Part shown: positions 1 through 10,406 of the stretch, in pieces
How the letters are laid out: the number at the start of each line of letters is the position of its first letter
Numbering within the stretch: the stretch's first letter is position 1
Assembly (NCBI GenBank): GCA_964035575.1
Contig: OZ037925.1
Span: 1 to 64,000 of the forward strand
Direction of reading: 5' to 3'
DNA from: Rhynchopus sp. YZ270_cl-10
Lineage: Eukaryota; Euglenozoa; Diplonemea; Diplonemida; Diplonemidae
Length of the DNA stretch: 64,000 bases
Position numbers and translations under genes: made by a program
The notes under the pieces: generated by a model
Told to the model about the DNA's origin: nothing
What the model saw: only the letters and a program-made list of their open reading frames with translations
Database searches by the model: none

Positions 1-3000
1 TGCGGGTTTGCGGGTTTGCGGGTTTGCGGGTTTGCGGGTTTGCGGGTTTGCGGGTTTGCGGGTTTGCGGGTTTGCGGGGTTTGCGGGTTTGCGGGTTTGC
101 GGGTTTGCGGGTTTGCGGTTTGCGGGTTTGCGGGTTTGCGGGTTTGCGGGTTTGCGGGTTTGCGGGTTTGCGGGTTTGCGGGTTTGCGGGTTTGCGGGTT
201 TGCGGGTTTGCGGGTTTGCGGGTTTGCGGGTTTGCGGGTTTGCGGGTTTGCGGGTTTGCGGGTTTGCGGGTTTGCGGGTTTGCGGGTTTGCGGGTTTGCG
301 GGTTTGCGGGTTTGCGGGTTTGCGGGTTTGCGGGTTTGCGGGTTTGCGGGTTTGCGGGTTTGCGGGTTTGCGGGTTTGCGGGTTTGCGGGTTTGCGGGTT
401 TGCGGGTTTGCGGGTTTGCGGGTTTGCGGGTTTGCGGGTTTGCGGGTTTGCGGGTTTGCGGGTTTGCGGGTTTGCGGGTTTGCGGGTTTGCGGGTTTGCG
501 GGTTTGCGGGTTTGCGGGTTTGCGGGTTTGCGGGTTTGCGGGTTTGCGGGTTTGCGGGTTTGCGGGTTTGCGGGTTTGCGGGTTTGCGGGTTTGCGGGTT
601 TGCGGGTTTGCGGGTTTGCGGGTTTGCGGGTTTGCGGGTTTGCGGGTTTGCGGGTTTGCGGGTTTGCGGGTTTGCGGGTTTGCGGGTTTGCGGGTTTGCG
701 GGTTTGCGGGTTTGCGGGTTTGCGGGTTTGCGGGTTTGCGGGTTTGCGGGTTTGCGGGTTTGCGGGTTTGCGGGTTTGCGGGTTTGCGGGTTTGCGGGTT
801 TGCGGGTTTGCGGGTTTGCGGGTTTGCGGGTTTGCGGGTTTGCGGGTTTGCGGGTTTGCGGGTTTGCGGGTTTGCGGGTTTGCGGGTTTGCGGGTTTGCG
901 GGTTTGCGGGTTTGCGGGTTTGCGGGTTTGCGGGTTTGCGGGTTTGCGGGTTTGCGGGTTTGCGGGTTTGCGGGTTTGCGGGTTTGCGGGTTTGCGGGTT
1001 TGCGGGTTTGCGGGTTTGCGGGTTTGCGGGTTTGCGGGTTTGCGGGTTTGCGGGTTTGCGGGTTTGCGGGTTTGCGGGTTTGCGGGTTTGCGGGTTTGCG
1101 GGTTTGCGGGTTTGCGGGTTTGCGGGTTTGCGGGTTTGCGGGTTTGCGGGTTTGCGGGTTTGCGGGTTTGCGGGTTTGCGGGTTTGCGGGTTTGCGGGTT
1201 TGCGGGTTTGCGGGTTTGCGGGTTTGCGGGTTTGCGGGTTTGCGGGTTTGCGGGTTTGCGGGTTTGCGGGTTTGCGGGTTTGCGGGTTTGCGGGTTTGCG
1301 GGTTTGCGGGTTTGCGGGTTTGCGGGTTTGCGGGTTTGCGGGTTTGCGGGTTTGCGGGTTTGCGGGTTTGCGGGTTTGCGGGTTTGCGGGTTTGCGGGTT
1401 TGCGGGTTTGCGGGTTTGCGGGTTTGCGGGTTTGCGGGTTTGCGGGTTTGCGGGTTTGCGGGTTTGCGGGTTTGCGGGTTTGCGGGTTTGCGGGTTTGCG
1501 GGTTTGCGGGTTTGCGGGTTTGCGGGTTTGCGGGTTTGCGGGTTTGCGGGTTTGCGGGTTTGCGGGTTTGCGGGTTTGCGGGTTTGCGGGTTTGCGGGTT
1601 TGCGGGTTTGCGGGTTTGCGGGTTTGCGGGTTTGCGGGTTTGCGGGTTTGCGGGTTTGCGGGTTTGCGGGTTTGCGGGTTTGCGGGTTTGCGGGTTTGCG
1701 GGTTTGCGGGTTTGCGGGTTTGCGGGTTTGCGGGTTTGCGGGTTTGCGGGTTTGCGGGTTTGCGGGTTTGCGGGTTTGCGGGTTTGCGGGTTTGCGGGTT
1801 TGCGGGTTTGCGGGTTTGCGGGTTTGCGGGTTTGCGGGTTTGCGGGTTTGCGGGTTTGCGGGTTTGCGGGTTTGCGGGTTTGCGGGTTTGCGGGTTTGCG
1901 GGTTTGCGGGTTTGCGGGTTTGCGGGTTTGCGGGTTTGCGGGTTTGCGGGTTTGCGGGTTTGCGGGTTTGCGGGTTTGCGGGTTTGCGGGTTTGCGGGTT
2001 TGCGGGTTTGCGGGTTTGCGGGTTTGCGGGTTTGCGGGTTTGCGGGTTTGCGGGTTTGCGGGTTTGCGGGTTTGCGGGTTTGCGGGTTTGCGGGTTTGCG
2101 GGTTTGCGGGTTTGCGGGTTTGCGGGTTTGCGGGTTTGCGGGTTTGCGGGTTTGCGGGTTTGCGGGTTTGCGGGTTTGCGGGTTTGCGGGTTTGCGGGTT
2201 TGCGGGTTTGCGGGTTTGCGGGTTTGCGGGTTTGCGGGTTTGCGGGTTTGCGGGTTTGCGGGTTTGCGGGTTTGCGGGTTTGCGGGTTTGCGGGTTTGCG
2301 GGTTTGCGGGTTTGCGGGTTTGCGGGTTTGCGGGTTTGCGGGTTTGCGGGTTTGCGGGTTTGCGGGTTTGCGGGTTTGCGGGTTTGCGGGTTTGCGGGTT
2401 TGCGGGTTTGCGGGTTTGCGGGTTTGCGGGTTTGCGGGTTTGCGGGTTTGCGGGTTTGCGGGTTTGCGGGTTTGCGGGTTTGCGGGTTTGCGGGTTTGCG
2501 GGTTTGCGGGTTTGCGGGTTTGCGGGTTTGCGGGTTTGCGGGTTTGCGGGTTTGCGGGTTTGCGGGTTTGCGGGTTTGCGGGTTTGCGGGTTTGCGGGTT
2601 TGCGGGTTTGCGGGTTTGCGGGTTTGCGGGTTTGCGGGTTTGCGGGTTTGCGGGTTTGCGGGTTTGCGGGTTTGCGGGTTTGCGGGTTTGCGGGTTTGCG
2701 GGTTTGCGGGTTTGCGGGTTTGCGGGTTTGCGGGTTTGCGGGTTTGCGGGTTTGCGGGTTTGCGGGTTTGCGGGTTTGCGGGTTTGCGGGTTTGCGGGTT
2801 TGCGGGTTTGCGGGTTTGCGGGTTTGCGGGTTTGCGGGTTTGCGGGTTTGCGGGTTTGCGGGTTTGCGGGTTTGCGGGTTTGCGGGTTTGCGGGTTTGCG
2901 GGTTTGCGGGTTTGCGGGTTTGCGGGTTTGCGGGTTTGCGGGTTTGCGGGTTTGCGGGTTTGCGGGTTTGCGGGTTTGCGGGTTTGCGGGTTTGCGGGTT

Positions 3001-3735
3001 TGCGGGTTTGCGGGTTTGCGGGTTTGCGGGTTTGCGGGTTTGCGGGTTTGCGGGTTTGCGGGTTTGCGGGTTTGCGGGTTTGCGGGTTTGCGGGTTTGCG
3101 GGTTTGCGGGTTTGCGGGTTTGCGGGTTTGCGGGTTTGCGGGTTTGCGGGTTTGCGGGTTTGCGGGTTTGCGGGTTTGCGGGTTTGCGGGTTTGCGGGTT
3201 TGCGGGTTTGCGGGTTTGCGGGTTTGCGGGTTTGCGGGTTTGCGGGTTTGCGGGTTTGCGGGTTTGCGGGTTTGCGGGTTTGCGGGTTTGCGGGTTTGCG
3301 GGTTTGCGGGTTTGCGGGTTTGCGGGTTTGCGGGTTTGCGGGTTTGCGGGTTTGCGGGTTTGCGGGTTTGCGGGTTTGCGGGTTTGCGGGTTTGCGGGTT
3401 TGCGGGTTTGCGGGTTTGCGGGTTTGCGGGTTTGCGGGTTTGCGGGTTTGCGGGTTTGCGGGTTTGCGGGTTTGCGGGTTTGCGGGTTTGCGGGTTTGCG
3501 GGTTTGCGGGTTTGCGGGTTTGCGGGTTTGCGGGTTTGCGGGTTTGCGGGTTTGCGGGTTTGCGGGTTTGCGGGTTTGCGGGTTTGCGGGTTTGCGGGTT
3601 TGCGGGTTTGCGGGTTTGCGGGTTTGCGGGTTTGCGGGTTTGCGGGTTTGCGGGTTTGCGGGTTTGCGGGTTTGCGGGTTTGCGGGTTTGCGGGTTTGCG
3701 GGTTTGCGGGTTTGCGGGTTTGCGGGTTTGCGGGT
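1..3735. repeat. (GGGTTTGC)n 8-bp satellite array
   Basis: About 466 head-to-tail copies of the 8-mer GGGTTTGC fill the first 3.7 kb. Two single-base irregularities occur near 76 and 117; beyond that the copies look perfect. All three forward frames stay open because 8 bp x 3 gives an 8-codon cycle, so the long open frames here are artefacts and not genes. The G-runs spaced every 8 nt are compatible with G-quadruplex formation. The array runs off the left edge, so its true length is unknown. Such homogeneity could also reflect assembly collapse or expansion. Confidence 0.97.
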
Positions 3736-3793
3736 TACACTATATATATTACCGGGTTTCAGGTCAGTGGGAGGGCAAGGCTCCCCACAAGAG
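3736..3793. other. Unique spacer between the two G-rich arrays
   Basis: A 58-bp non-repetitive segment containing an AT-alternating run (tatatatat) and a short GC-rich part. It separates the GGGTTTGC array from the inverted array. No gene or site is recognised in it. Confidence 0.7.
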
Positions 3794-4160
3794 CGGGTTT
3801 GCGGGTTTGCGGGTTTGCGGGTCTGACCCGCAGACCCGCAGACCCGCAGACCCGCAGACCCGCAGACCCGCAGACCCGCAGACCCGCAGACCCGCAGACC
3901 CGCAGACCCGCAGACCCGCAGACCCGCAGACCCGCAGACCCGCAGACCCGCAGACCCGCAGACCCGCAGACCCGCAGACCCGCAGACCCGCAGACCCGCA
4001 GACCCGCAGACCCGCAGACCCGCAGACCCGCAGACCCGCAGACCCGCAGACCCGCAGACCCGCAGACCCGCAGACCCGCAGACCCGCAGACCCGCAGACC
4101 CGCAGACCCGCAGACCCGCAGACCCGCAGACCCGCAGACCCGCAGACCCGCTGCGGGTTT
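3794..4160. repeat. Inverted 8-bp array (CAGACCCG)n with GGGTTTGC lead-in
   Basis: Three to four GGGTTTGC units (3794-3822) run through a palindromic turn (TGCGGGTC-T-GACCCGCA, about 3815-3831) into about 41 copies of CAGACCCG. Read on the minus strand these are CGGGTCTG, which differs from the left-hand unit by T to C. The G-rich strand therefore switches from plus to minus at the turn. The array ends with one unit pointing back the other way (gctgcgggtttgcc). The open frames across it are not genes. Confidence 0.95.
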
Positions 4161-4500
4161 GCCAAATTAATATTTTTGCCTCTTGTGACTTTTTCGCCGA
4201 AATTTTCGACACAGTGGTCTGACAGAAAAGAACGCGTGAAATTAAGGGGTCTGAGTGCTCTGTGGAAAAATAACGGAAAAATTCAGCCACCCGCAATTCA
4301 GCAAAACCGCTGACCCGCTGAGATTTTGCGCGTTCGCGGGTTTGCGAAAATTATGATTAAATGTGTGGTGTTCAGAGGTGGAGATTTCTTTCGGCAATGG
4401 AATATTTGGATATCAGGTACATTTGGAGGCTACGGTCAGATTACTCATCAGAGCACCAAAAAAACCAGAAATTTACCTTTAGGAAACACATGGTTATCCT
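4161..4500. other. Intergenic, no gene recognised
   Basis: Mixed sequence following the inverted array. Degenerate relatives of the 8-mer persist at 4310-4350 (tgacccgctgag, ttcgcgggtttgcg). An open frame from 4326 continues into the next repeat block, but its protein is only translated repeat and is not supported as a gene. Confidence 0.6.
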
Positions 4501-5085
4501 ATATTTTGTACTGTGAATCCTGTGTACACTGTGAATACCTGCAACCCTTGCCCTTTATGGTTGGTCAGTGGGCTTGTAGGAGTGCCGTCATCATAGGAAT
4601 AATAATCTTAACATATATTAGCAATATTTTGTCCTGTGTATACTGTGTACACTGTATACACTGTTTACACTGTGTACACTGTGTATACCTGCAACCCTTG
4701 CCTTTTATGGTTGGTCAGTGGGTTTGTAGGAGTGCCGTCATCATAGGAATAATAATCTTAACATATATTAGCAATATTTTGTCCTGTGTATACTGTGTAC
4801 ACTGTATACAGTGTATACACTATGTACACTGTTTACACTGTGTACACTGTTTACACTGTGTACACTGTGTATACCTGCAACCCTTGCCTTTTATGGTTGG
4901 TCAGTGGGCTTGTAGGAGTGCCGTCATCATAGGAATAATAATCTTAACATATATTAGCAATATTTTGTCCTGTGTATACTGTGTACACTGTATACACTGT
5001 TTACACTGTGTACACTGTGTATACCTGCAACCCTTGCCTTTTATGGTTGGTCAGTGGGTTTGTAGGAGTGCCGTTGGCCTACTGA
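4500..5085. repeat. Four-copy tandem repeat, unit about 150-186 bp, with TGTGTACAC/TGTGTATAC tracts
   Basis: Copies begin with cctgcaacccttgcc at 4538, 4688, 4874 and 5024. Each has the core ttatggttggtcagtggg, then gtaggagtgccgtcatcat, an AT-rich part, and a 9-bp-period tgtgtatac/tgtgtacac tract of variable length. The longer third period (186 bp) comes from extra 9-bp units. Relatives occur at 7936, 8121 and 8263, and inverted at about 13480-13640, so this is a dispersed family as well as a local array. Confidence 0.92.
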
Positions 5086-5300
5086 GGTCTGTGGGTACCC
5101 TTACAGGGTCATACACAGGGAATTACTGTGTAAAGTACACTGAAAAGTGACAAACCACACATTACCTGAAAACATCAATACACACACTGCAATGGGTTCA
5201 TCGGAGAAATTGCGTCGAAATATGGTGGTCGCAGCTTTAATGGATCGTACTACACATTTAGTCATGTTTACCATCCAGGTATGTGTGAGGGCCTTATACA

Positions 5301-5407
5301 GCCAAAAATCCCTGTATTTTCAATACAGGGATTTTTGGCCAGGATCCTGGCTTTTATGGACAGAACGTAATTTATGGACAGATTTGTCGACATTTCTGTC
5401 CATAAAT
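5301..5407. repeat. Double hairpin module, copy 1
   Basis: A perfect inverted repeat: gccaaaaatccctgtatt (5301-5318), a 3-nt loop, and its complement (5322-5339). The palindrome ccaggatcctgg follows. A second inverted repeat has arms atttatggacaga (5370-5382) and tctgtccataaat (5395-5407) around a 12-nt loop. The function is unknown. Confidence 0.93.
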
Positions 5408-5931
5408 CCCAAAATGGCCAAAAATATTTTTTCAAATGGCTTACTGTAGTGGCTTAATCGGAGCAATTGCGTCGAAGTATGGTGGTCGTGGGCCCAAAAA
5501 TACGTAGTAGACATCAATTTACTTGGCCTACTGAGGTCTGTGGGTACCCTTACAGGGTCATACACAGGGAATTACTGTGTAAAGTACACTGAAAAGTGAC
5601 AAACCACACATTACCTGAAAACATCAATACACACACTGCAATGGGTTCATCGGAGAAATTGCGTCGAAATATGGTGGTCGTAGGGCCCATGGGGTGTAGT
5701 AGAGAATTGGTAATGTGGATCACTCAGGTACGTGGGGTACCCTTATGGAGACACATACAGCAAAATACCATAGAAACTGCATAAAATATCATCAACTGTA
5801 CATTACCAGTAGGAACACTGTATTGGAAGCAGCGGGGAAATTGCATCGAAATATGGTGGTCGCAGCTTTAATGGATCGTACTACACATTTAGTCATGTTT
5901 ACCAGCCAGGTATGTGTGAGGGCCTTATACA

Positions 5932-6038
5932 GCCAAAAATCCCTGTATTTTCAATACAGGGATTTTTGGCCAGGATCCTGGCTTTTATGGACAGAACGTA
6001 ATTTATGGACAGATTTGTCGACATTTCTGTCCATAAAT
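5932..6038. repeat. Double hairpin module, copy 2
   Basis: The same 18-bp-arm hairpin (5932-5970) followed by the tttatggaca/tgtccataaa inverted repeat (about 6001-6038). By eye it is identical to copy 1. Confidence 0.92.
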
Positions 6039-6550
6039 CCCAAAATGGCCAAAAATATTTTTTCAAATGGCTTACTGTAGTGGCTTAATCGGAGCAATTG
6101 CGTCGAAGTATGGTGGTCGTGGGCCCAAAAATACGTAGTAGACATCAATTTACTTGGCCTACTGAGGTCTGTGGGTACCCTTACAGGGTCATACACAGGG
6201 AATTACTGTGTAAAGTACACTGAAAAGTGACAAACCACACATTACCTGAAAACATCAATACACACACTGCAATGGGTTCATCGGAGAAATTGCGTCGAAA
6301 TATGGTGGTCGTAGGGCCCATGGGGTGTAGTAGAGAATTGGTAATGTGGATCACTCAGGTACGTGGGGTACCCTTATGGAGACACATACAGCAAAATACC
6401 ATAGAAACTGCATAAAATATCATCAACTGTGGAACACTGTATTGGAAGCAGCGGGGAAATTGCATCGAAATATGGTGGTCGCAGCTTTAATGGATCGTAC
6501 TACACATTTAGTCATGTTTACCAGCCAGGTATGTGTGAGGGCCTTATACA

Positions 6551-6657
6551 GCCAAAAATCCCTGTATTTTCAATACAGGGATTTTTGGCCAGGATCCTGG
6601 CTTTTATGGACAGAACGTAATTTATGGACAGATTTGTCGACATTTCTGTCCATAAAT
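6551..6657. repeat. Double hairpin module, copy 3
   Basis: The same module as at 5301: first hairpin 6551-6589, second inverted repeat about 6620-6657. The flank after it diverges slightly from the first two copies (tttgggcaccc instead of tgtgggtaccc) before the array ends. Confidence 0.92.
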
Positions 6658-6845
6658 CCCAAAATGGCCAAAAATATTTTTTCAAATGGCTTACTGTAGT
6701 GGCTTAATCGGAGCAATTGCGTCGAAGTATGGTGGTCGTGGGCCCAAAAATACGTAGTAGACATCAATTTACTTGGCCTACTGAGGTCTTTGGGCACCCT
6801 TACAGGGTCATACACAGGGAATTACTGTGTTAACTCATAGTACGT

Positions 6846-7228
6846 AGGGTTCCCCCAGAGCCCTTATGCACCAGTCTAACATGTGTGATAAACTACTGTA
6901 TCTCAGTCTGTATTAAGCAGTGCGGTCAGAATTCCTCACCTTGTTTATTTGCATGTTGTAGTATGATGTTGGAAAGTAGAAGCTGATGTTGGCGTGTAGG
7001 TTGGGCAAAAGAATATGGAAGGAAGGAATGAATAGATTTTAGACAAGTGATAAAGCAAAAATACGGGTGCATTGGGTTTGATTGAACTTTCCTTTTTTGT
7101 TTTTGTTGGAGCATTTGTTTTCATATCTCTGTATTTGAAGAAAACATTGACATGACAGGCTAGATGTGTCTTGTCGTCCCTCCCCAGTCTCAGTTTTTGT
7201 ATTTCCTCCCTATGACTTTTAAAAAACC
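6846..7228. other. Intergenic / 3' flank of the ARF gene
   Basis: Unique, moderately AT-rich DNA between the repeat block and the ARF stop codon. Nothing recognisable beyond the likely ARF 3' UTR, which on the minus strand continues from 7228 downward. Confidence 0.6.
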
Positions 7229-7774
7229 CTAGTTTCTTGACTTCATGGAGGATGACAGCCAGTCAAGTCCTTCATACAAACCTTCACCAGTTGCAGCGCA
7301 ACTTCCCTGGATGTACCACTCCCGGAGCCTTAGAGAGTGCAGCCCAAGTTTGTCAGTCATTTCAGCTGGGGTCATCGCCTTTGGAAGATCCTGTTTGTTT
7401 GCAAGCACAAGAAGTGTTGCATCACGGAGGGCATCATCTGTTGCCAGCTTGTGCAGCTCATCACGTGCAAGAGAAATTCTGTCCCTGTCGTTGCTGTCAA
7501 CAACAAATATGATGCCATCAGTCCCCTCAAAGTAGTGACGCCACAGCGGCCTCAGCTTGTCCTGGCCACCAACGTCCCACATGGTGAACTTGAGGTTCTT
7601 GTACTCCACTGTCTCCACATTGAACCCGATTGTCGGTATGGATGTGATCAAATCCCCTAACTTCAGCTTGTACAGCACAGTAGTCTTGCCAGAAGCATCG
7701 AGCCCCACCATCAGCATCTTCACATTCTTCTTCCCTGCAAAGAGGGTTGTCAGTGCAGAGGTAATGTTACCCAT
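7229..7774 (-). CDS. ARF1: ADP-ribosylation factor (ARF family small GTPase)
   Basis: Uninterrupted 181-aa frame matching the usual ARF length. ARFs cycle between GDP and GTP to recruit coat proteins and lipid enzymes to Golgi and endosomal membranes. Seen: an N-terminal MGN with Gly2, the N-myristoylation site; P-loop GLDASGKTT at about residues 24-32 (class I ARFs usually have GLDAAGKTT); switch I with PTIGFNVET; switch [15 protein letters not shown]; the NKQDLP guanine-specificity motif; and an SCAATG motif near the C-terminus. The amphipathic N-terminal helix is present. No intron is needed. It lies alone on the minus strand, upstream of noncoding repeats. Assignment to ARF rather than ARL is well supported by the near-canonical switch regions; the exact paralogue is an inference. 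Confidence 0.97.
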   Translation of the reverse strand: MGNITSALTTLFAGKKNVKMLMVGLDASGKTTVLYKLKLGDLITSIPTIGFNVETVEYKNLKFTMWDVGGQDKLRPLWRHYFEGTDGIIFVVDSNDRDRISLARDELHKLATDDALRDATLLVLANKQDLPKAMTPAEMTDKLGLHSLRLREWYIQGSCAATGEGLYEGLDWLSSSMKSRN

Positions 7775-7859
7775 GGTGAAAATATATGTGTCACTTTTGT
7801 GTTAATATCTGGGTGGAGTGGGGGGGGTTGGCTCAGTTCAGGAGTTTGTGGGAGTGTCC

Positions 7860-8290
7860 TCATCATAGAACAAAAAGGCTATGATCAGCACTGTGTATAC
7901 TGTGAAGAGTGTGTATAGTGTGTACACTGTGTATACCTGCGACCCATGCCTCTTATGGTTGGTCAGTAAGTTTGTAGGAGTGCCGTCACTATAGAACATG
8001 TAGTTTGGAACATATAGGCAATTATCAGCACTGTGTATACTGTGTATACTGTGTATACTGTGTATACTGTGTATGCTGTGTATAGTGTCTATAGTGTGTA
8101 TAGTGTGTACACTGTGTATACCTGAACAACCCTTGCCTCTTATGGTTGGTCAGTGAGTTTGTAGGAGTGCCGTCACTATAGAACATGTAGTTTGGAACAT
8201 ATAGGCTATGATCAGTACTGTGTATACAGTATATACAGTGTATACTGTGTATACTGTGTATACCTTATACTCATGCCTCTTATGGTTGGT
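7860..8290. repeat. Dispersed TGTGTATAC minisatellite family, three degenerate copies
   Basis: Three copies of the family seen at 4.5-5.1 kb, with unit heads at 7936, 8121 and 8263. The core reads ttatggttggtcagt(a/g)agttt, then gtaggagtgccgtcactat, flanked by 9-bp tgtgtatac tracts. They sit immediately upstream of the ARF gene. Confidence 0.88.
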
Positions 8291-9218
8291 AGGAGGCCAT
8301 CATAGAAAGTGTTGTTTTCAACATATAGACCGCCAAAAATATTTTATAATATTTTATTTTCGGAAATATTGTCCCTCTGCACAAATCCTACAGCGACGTT
8401 GGAAATATGGGTTCTATATTTTCGGCTACTTTACAGCCAATTTTGCATGTACCGGGTAATATTATAATATTTGGCACAGAAATATTAGAATGTACACAAA
8501 TCGTGGGTAAAATCCGAAATAGAAATATTATAATTTTTTCGGCCCAAAAAAAATTTTTTTTGACCATGTCGCAGAGTGAAAAATAGACCGAAATTTAATA
8601 TTCTATAATAACCGTATCGGTTTTCTTGTCTTTTGTGTATGTTCTTCATTATGCGCAAAGGTTTGTATAGAGAAGGTAGCAGAGGGTATTCTTAATGCTA
8701 TGGAGGCTTGGAAAGAGGTAGATTAGTTTCTGTTATTGTTAGTTAGGGGGTATGTGTTGGACAGAGGTATTTACGGAATATTGTTTTCTGTGTAGTGTGT
8801 GTGTTGGGGTTTATGGGTTGGTGTTTCAAGCATAACAGAGAAAATAGTATGTTTCTTTTTTATTTTTTCTCTTTTTGGTTTTGTTTTTTGCTTTTGTTTC
8901 TGCTTTCGTGTTTTTTTTTGTTTGCTGTCTTATTTGTCTTATTTTTTTTTGTATTCATCTCTGACAATCTCCTTTTATTATTTTGGTTTTATTTGCTTTT
9001 GTTTTGTGTTAAAAATATATTTGCTTTTTTGTTTGTATCGTTTGTAATTTTTGTCTCACACGAAAATAAAGTACAAATAAAAAATATCCACACTACAGGC
9101 AAGTTCTCGCAATAACCCTATCCCCGACACCCCGAAAGTTTGTATTTGTTTTTTGTTTTGATTTTTCTTTTGCATTTTTTATTTTAAATTTTTTGTGTTC
9201 ATTTGTGGTTTTTTATGA
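8291..9218. other. AT-rich intergenic region
   Basis: 8300-8620 is AT-rich with repeated aatatt/ataatatttt words that could fold locally. 8860-9070 is strongly T-rich on the plus strand; its open frames translate to Phe/Leu runs and are compositional artefacts. 9150-9218 is the likely 3' UTR of the minus-strand actin gene, with A-rich runs such as aaataaaaaa on that strand. No gene is supported. Confidence 0.6.
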
Positions 9219-10406
9219 CTAGAAGCACTTCTTATGAACAATCCCTGGGCCACTCTCATCATACTCCTCCTTCTTGACCCACATAGACGCAAAGGTGGAA
9301 AGGGAAGAGAGAATAGACCCTCCAATCCACACAGAGTACTTTCTCTCCGGTGGGGCAACAACCTTGATCTTCATGCTGTTTGGTGCCAGGTTTGTGACTT
9401 CTTTGGAAAGACGGTCTGCAAGCCCCTCGTACATGGTAGTTCCTCCTGAGAGAACAATGTTGGCGTACAAGTCCTTACGCACATCGATGTCACACTTCAT
9501 GATGGAGTTGTACACCGTCTCATGGATGCCATTTGCCTCAAGCCCAATGAACTGTGGCTTGAAGAGTGCTTCAGGGCAACGGAATCTCTCCGATCCCACT
9601 GTGATCACCTGTCCATCGGGAAGCTCGTAGTCCTTTTCCAACGACGACGATGACGAGGCCAGGGACATTTCCTCGTCAAAGTCCTGTAAAATAAATGGTG
9701 GTGGGTTTTTGGGTTTTCTTTTTCCTGTACAAAATATGCATACCAAGGCAACGTAGGCAAGCTTTTCTTTCACATCACGCACAATCTCGCGCTCTGCAGA
9801 GGTGACAAAGCTGTTACCACGTTCTGTCAGAAGCTTAATCATCCAGTCTGTCATGTCTCTTCCAGCCATGTCAATACGAAGCACTGCGTGTGGCAGAGAG
9901 TACCCCTCGTAGATTGGAACTGTGTGGGTCACACCATCTCCTGAGTCAAGAACAATTCCTGTTGTGCGTCCAGACGAGTACAGGGACAGCACCGCCTGGA
10001 TCCCAACGTACATTGCAGGGCTGTTGAATGTCTCAAACATGATCTGTGTCATCTTTTCACGGTTGGCCTTTGGGTTCATGGGCGCTTCTGTGAGAAGCAC
10101 AGGGTGATCCTCAGGTGCAACACGGAGCTCGTTGAAGAAGGTGTGGTGCCAGATCTTTTCCATGTCATCCCAGTTTGTGATGATACCATGCTCAATCGGA
10201 TACTTAATCAGCAGAATACCACGCTTGGACTGTGCATCGTCACCAATATAGGCTTCCTTCTTTGCTGTTCCCATCATTGCTGCAGCGGTCTTTGGCCTTC
10301 CAACAATGGACGGAAACACGGACCTCGGGGCATCGTCTCCTGCGAAACCTGCCTTCACCATCCCAGACCCATTGTCACAGACGATTGCTTGCTGGTCATC
10401 ATCCAT
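9219..10406 (-). CDS. ACT1: Actin, one intron
   Basis: Two exons, 10406-9744 and 9683-9219, separated by a 60-nt intron (9743-9684) that begins GTATGC and ends TTTACAG. Splicing gives 375 aa, the standard actin length; reading through would insert 20 unrelated residues after EKLAYVAL. Actin polymerises into microfilaments and binds ATP. Seen: phosphate loop 1 [42 protein letters not shown]; phosphate loop 2 [18 protein letters not shown]; the methyl-histidine context KYPIEHGI; and the C-terminal KCF. The DNase-binding-loop region is unusual: where most actins have [20 protein letters not shown], this has [20 protein letters not shown]. The polar run SLASSSSS is also more Ser-rich than usual. 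It is a conventional actin rather than an ARP, from a lineage with a diverged sequence. Confidence 0.98.
   Translation of the reverse strand: MDDDQQAIVCDNGSGMVKAGFAGDDAPRSVFPSIVGRPKTAAAMMGTAKKEAYIGDDAQSKRGILLIKYPIEHGIITNWDDMEKIWHHTFFNELRVAPEDHPVLLTEAPMNPKANREKMTQIMFETFNSPAMYVGIQAVLSLYSSGRTTGIVLDSGDGVTHTVPIYEGYSLPHAVLRIDMAGRDMTDWMIKLLTERGNSFVTSAEREIVRDVKEKLAYVALVCIFCTGKRKPKNPPPFILQDFDEEMSLASSSSSLEKDYELPDGQVITVGSERFRCPEALFKPQFIGLEANGIHETVYNSIMKCDIDVRKDLYANIVLSGGTTMYEGLADRLSKEVTNLAPNSMKIKVVAPPERKYSVWIGGSILSSLSTFASMWVKKEEYDESGPGIVHKKCF

Larger units (their letters stand above)
5077..6845. repeat. Tandem repeat of about 620-630 bp, three hairpin-bearing copies
   Basis: A segment starting ttggcctactgaggtctgtg recurs near 5524, 6155 and 6775. 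The internal marker gacaaaccacacattacctg recurs at 5148, 5597 and 6228, and the hairpin recurs at 5301, 5932 and 6551. Copies are nearly identical, with internal insertions or deletions. Short open frames (62-121 codons) recur with the unit but show no protein-like features, and both strands are equally open. I treat the block as noncoding repeat DNA. Related single copies lie at 22540-22830 and 22910-23100. Confidence 0.9.

Noticed and set aside
1-3735. Telomere call for GGGTTTGC
   Set aside because: The unit matches no telomere repeat I know, the array is cut by the window edge, and a second copy is interstitial. Kept only as a question.
8-4313. Three overlapping plus-strand frames of 1270-1430 codons (RVCGFAGL repeats) and a minus-strand frame in the inverted array
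   Set aside because: Pure translation of 8-bp arrays, open in several frames at once, with no independent protein feature.
5147-6815. Recurring 62-121 aa ORFs in the 630-bp repeat
   Set aside because: They recur only because the DNA repeats. They span hairpins and are matched by equally long antisense frames.
8795-9115. 106-aa Phe/Leu-rich ORF resembling a membrane protein
   Set aside because: Encoded by a T-rich tract with overlapping frames showing the same bias. No start context or conserved feature.
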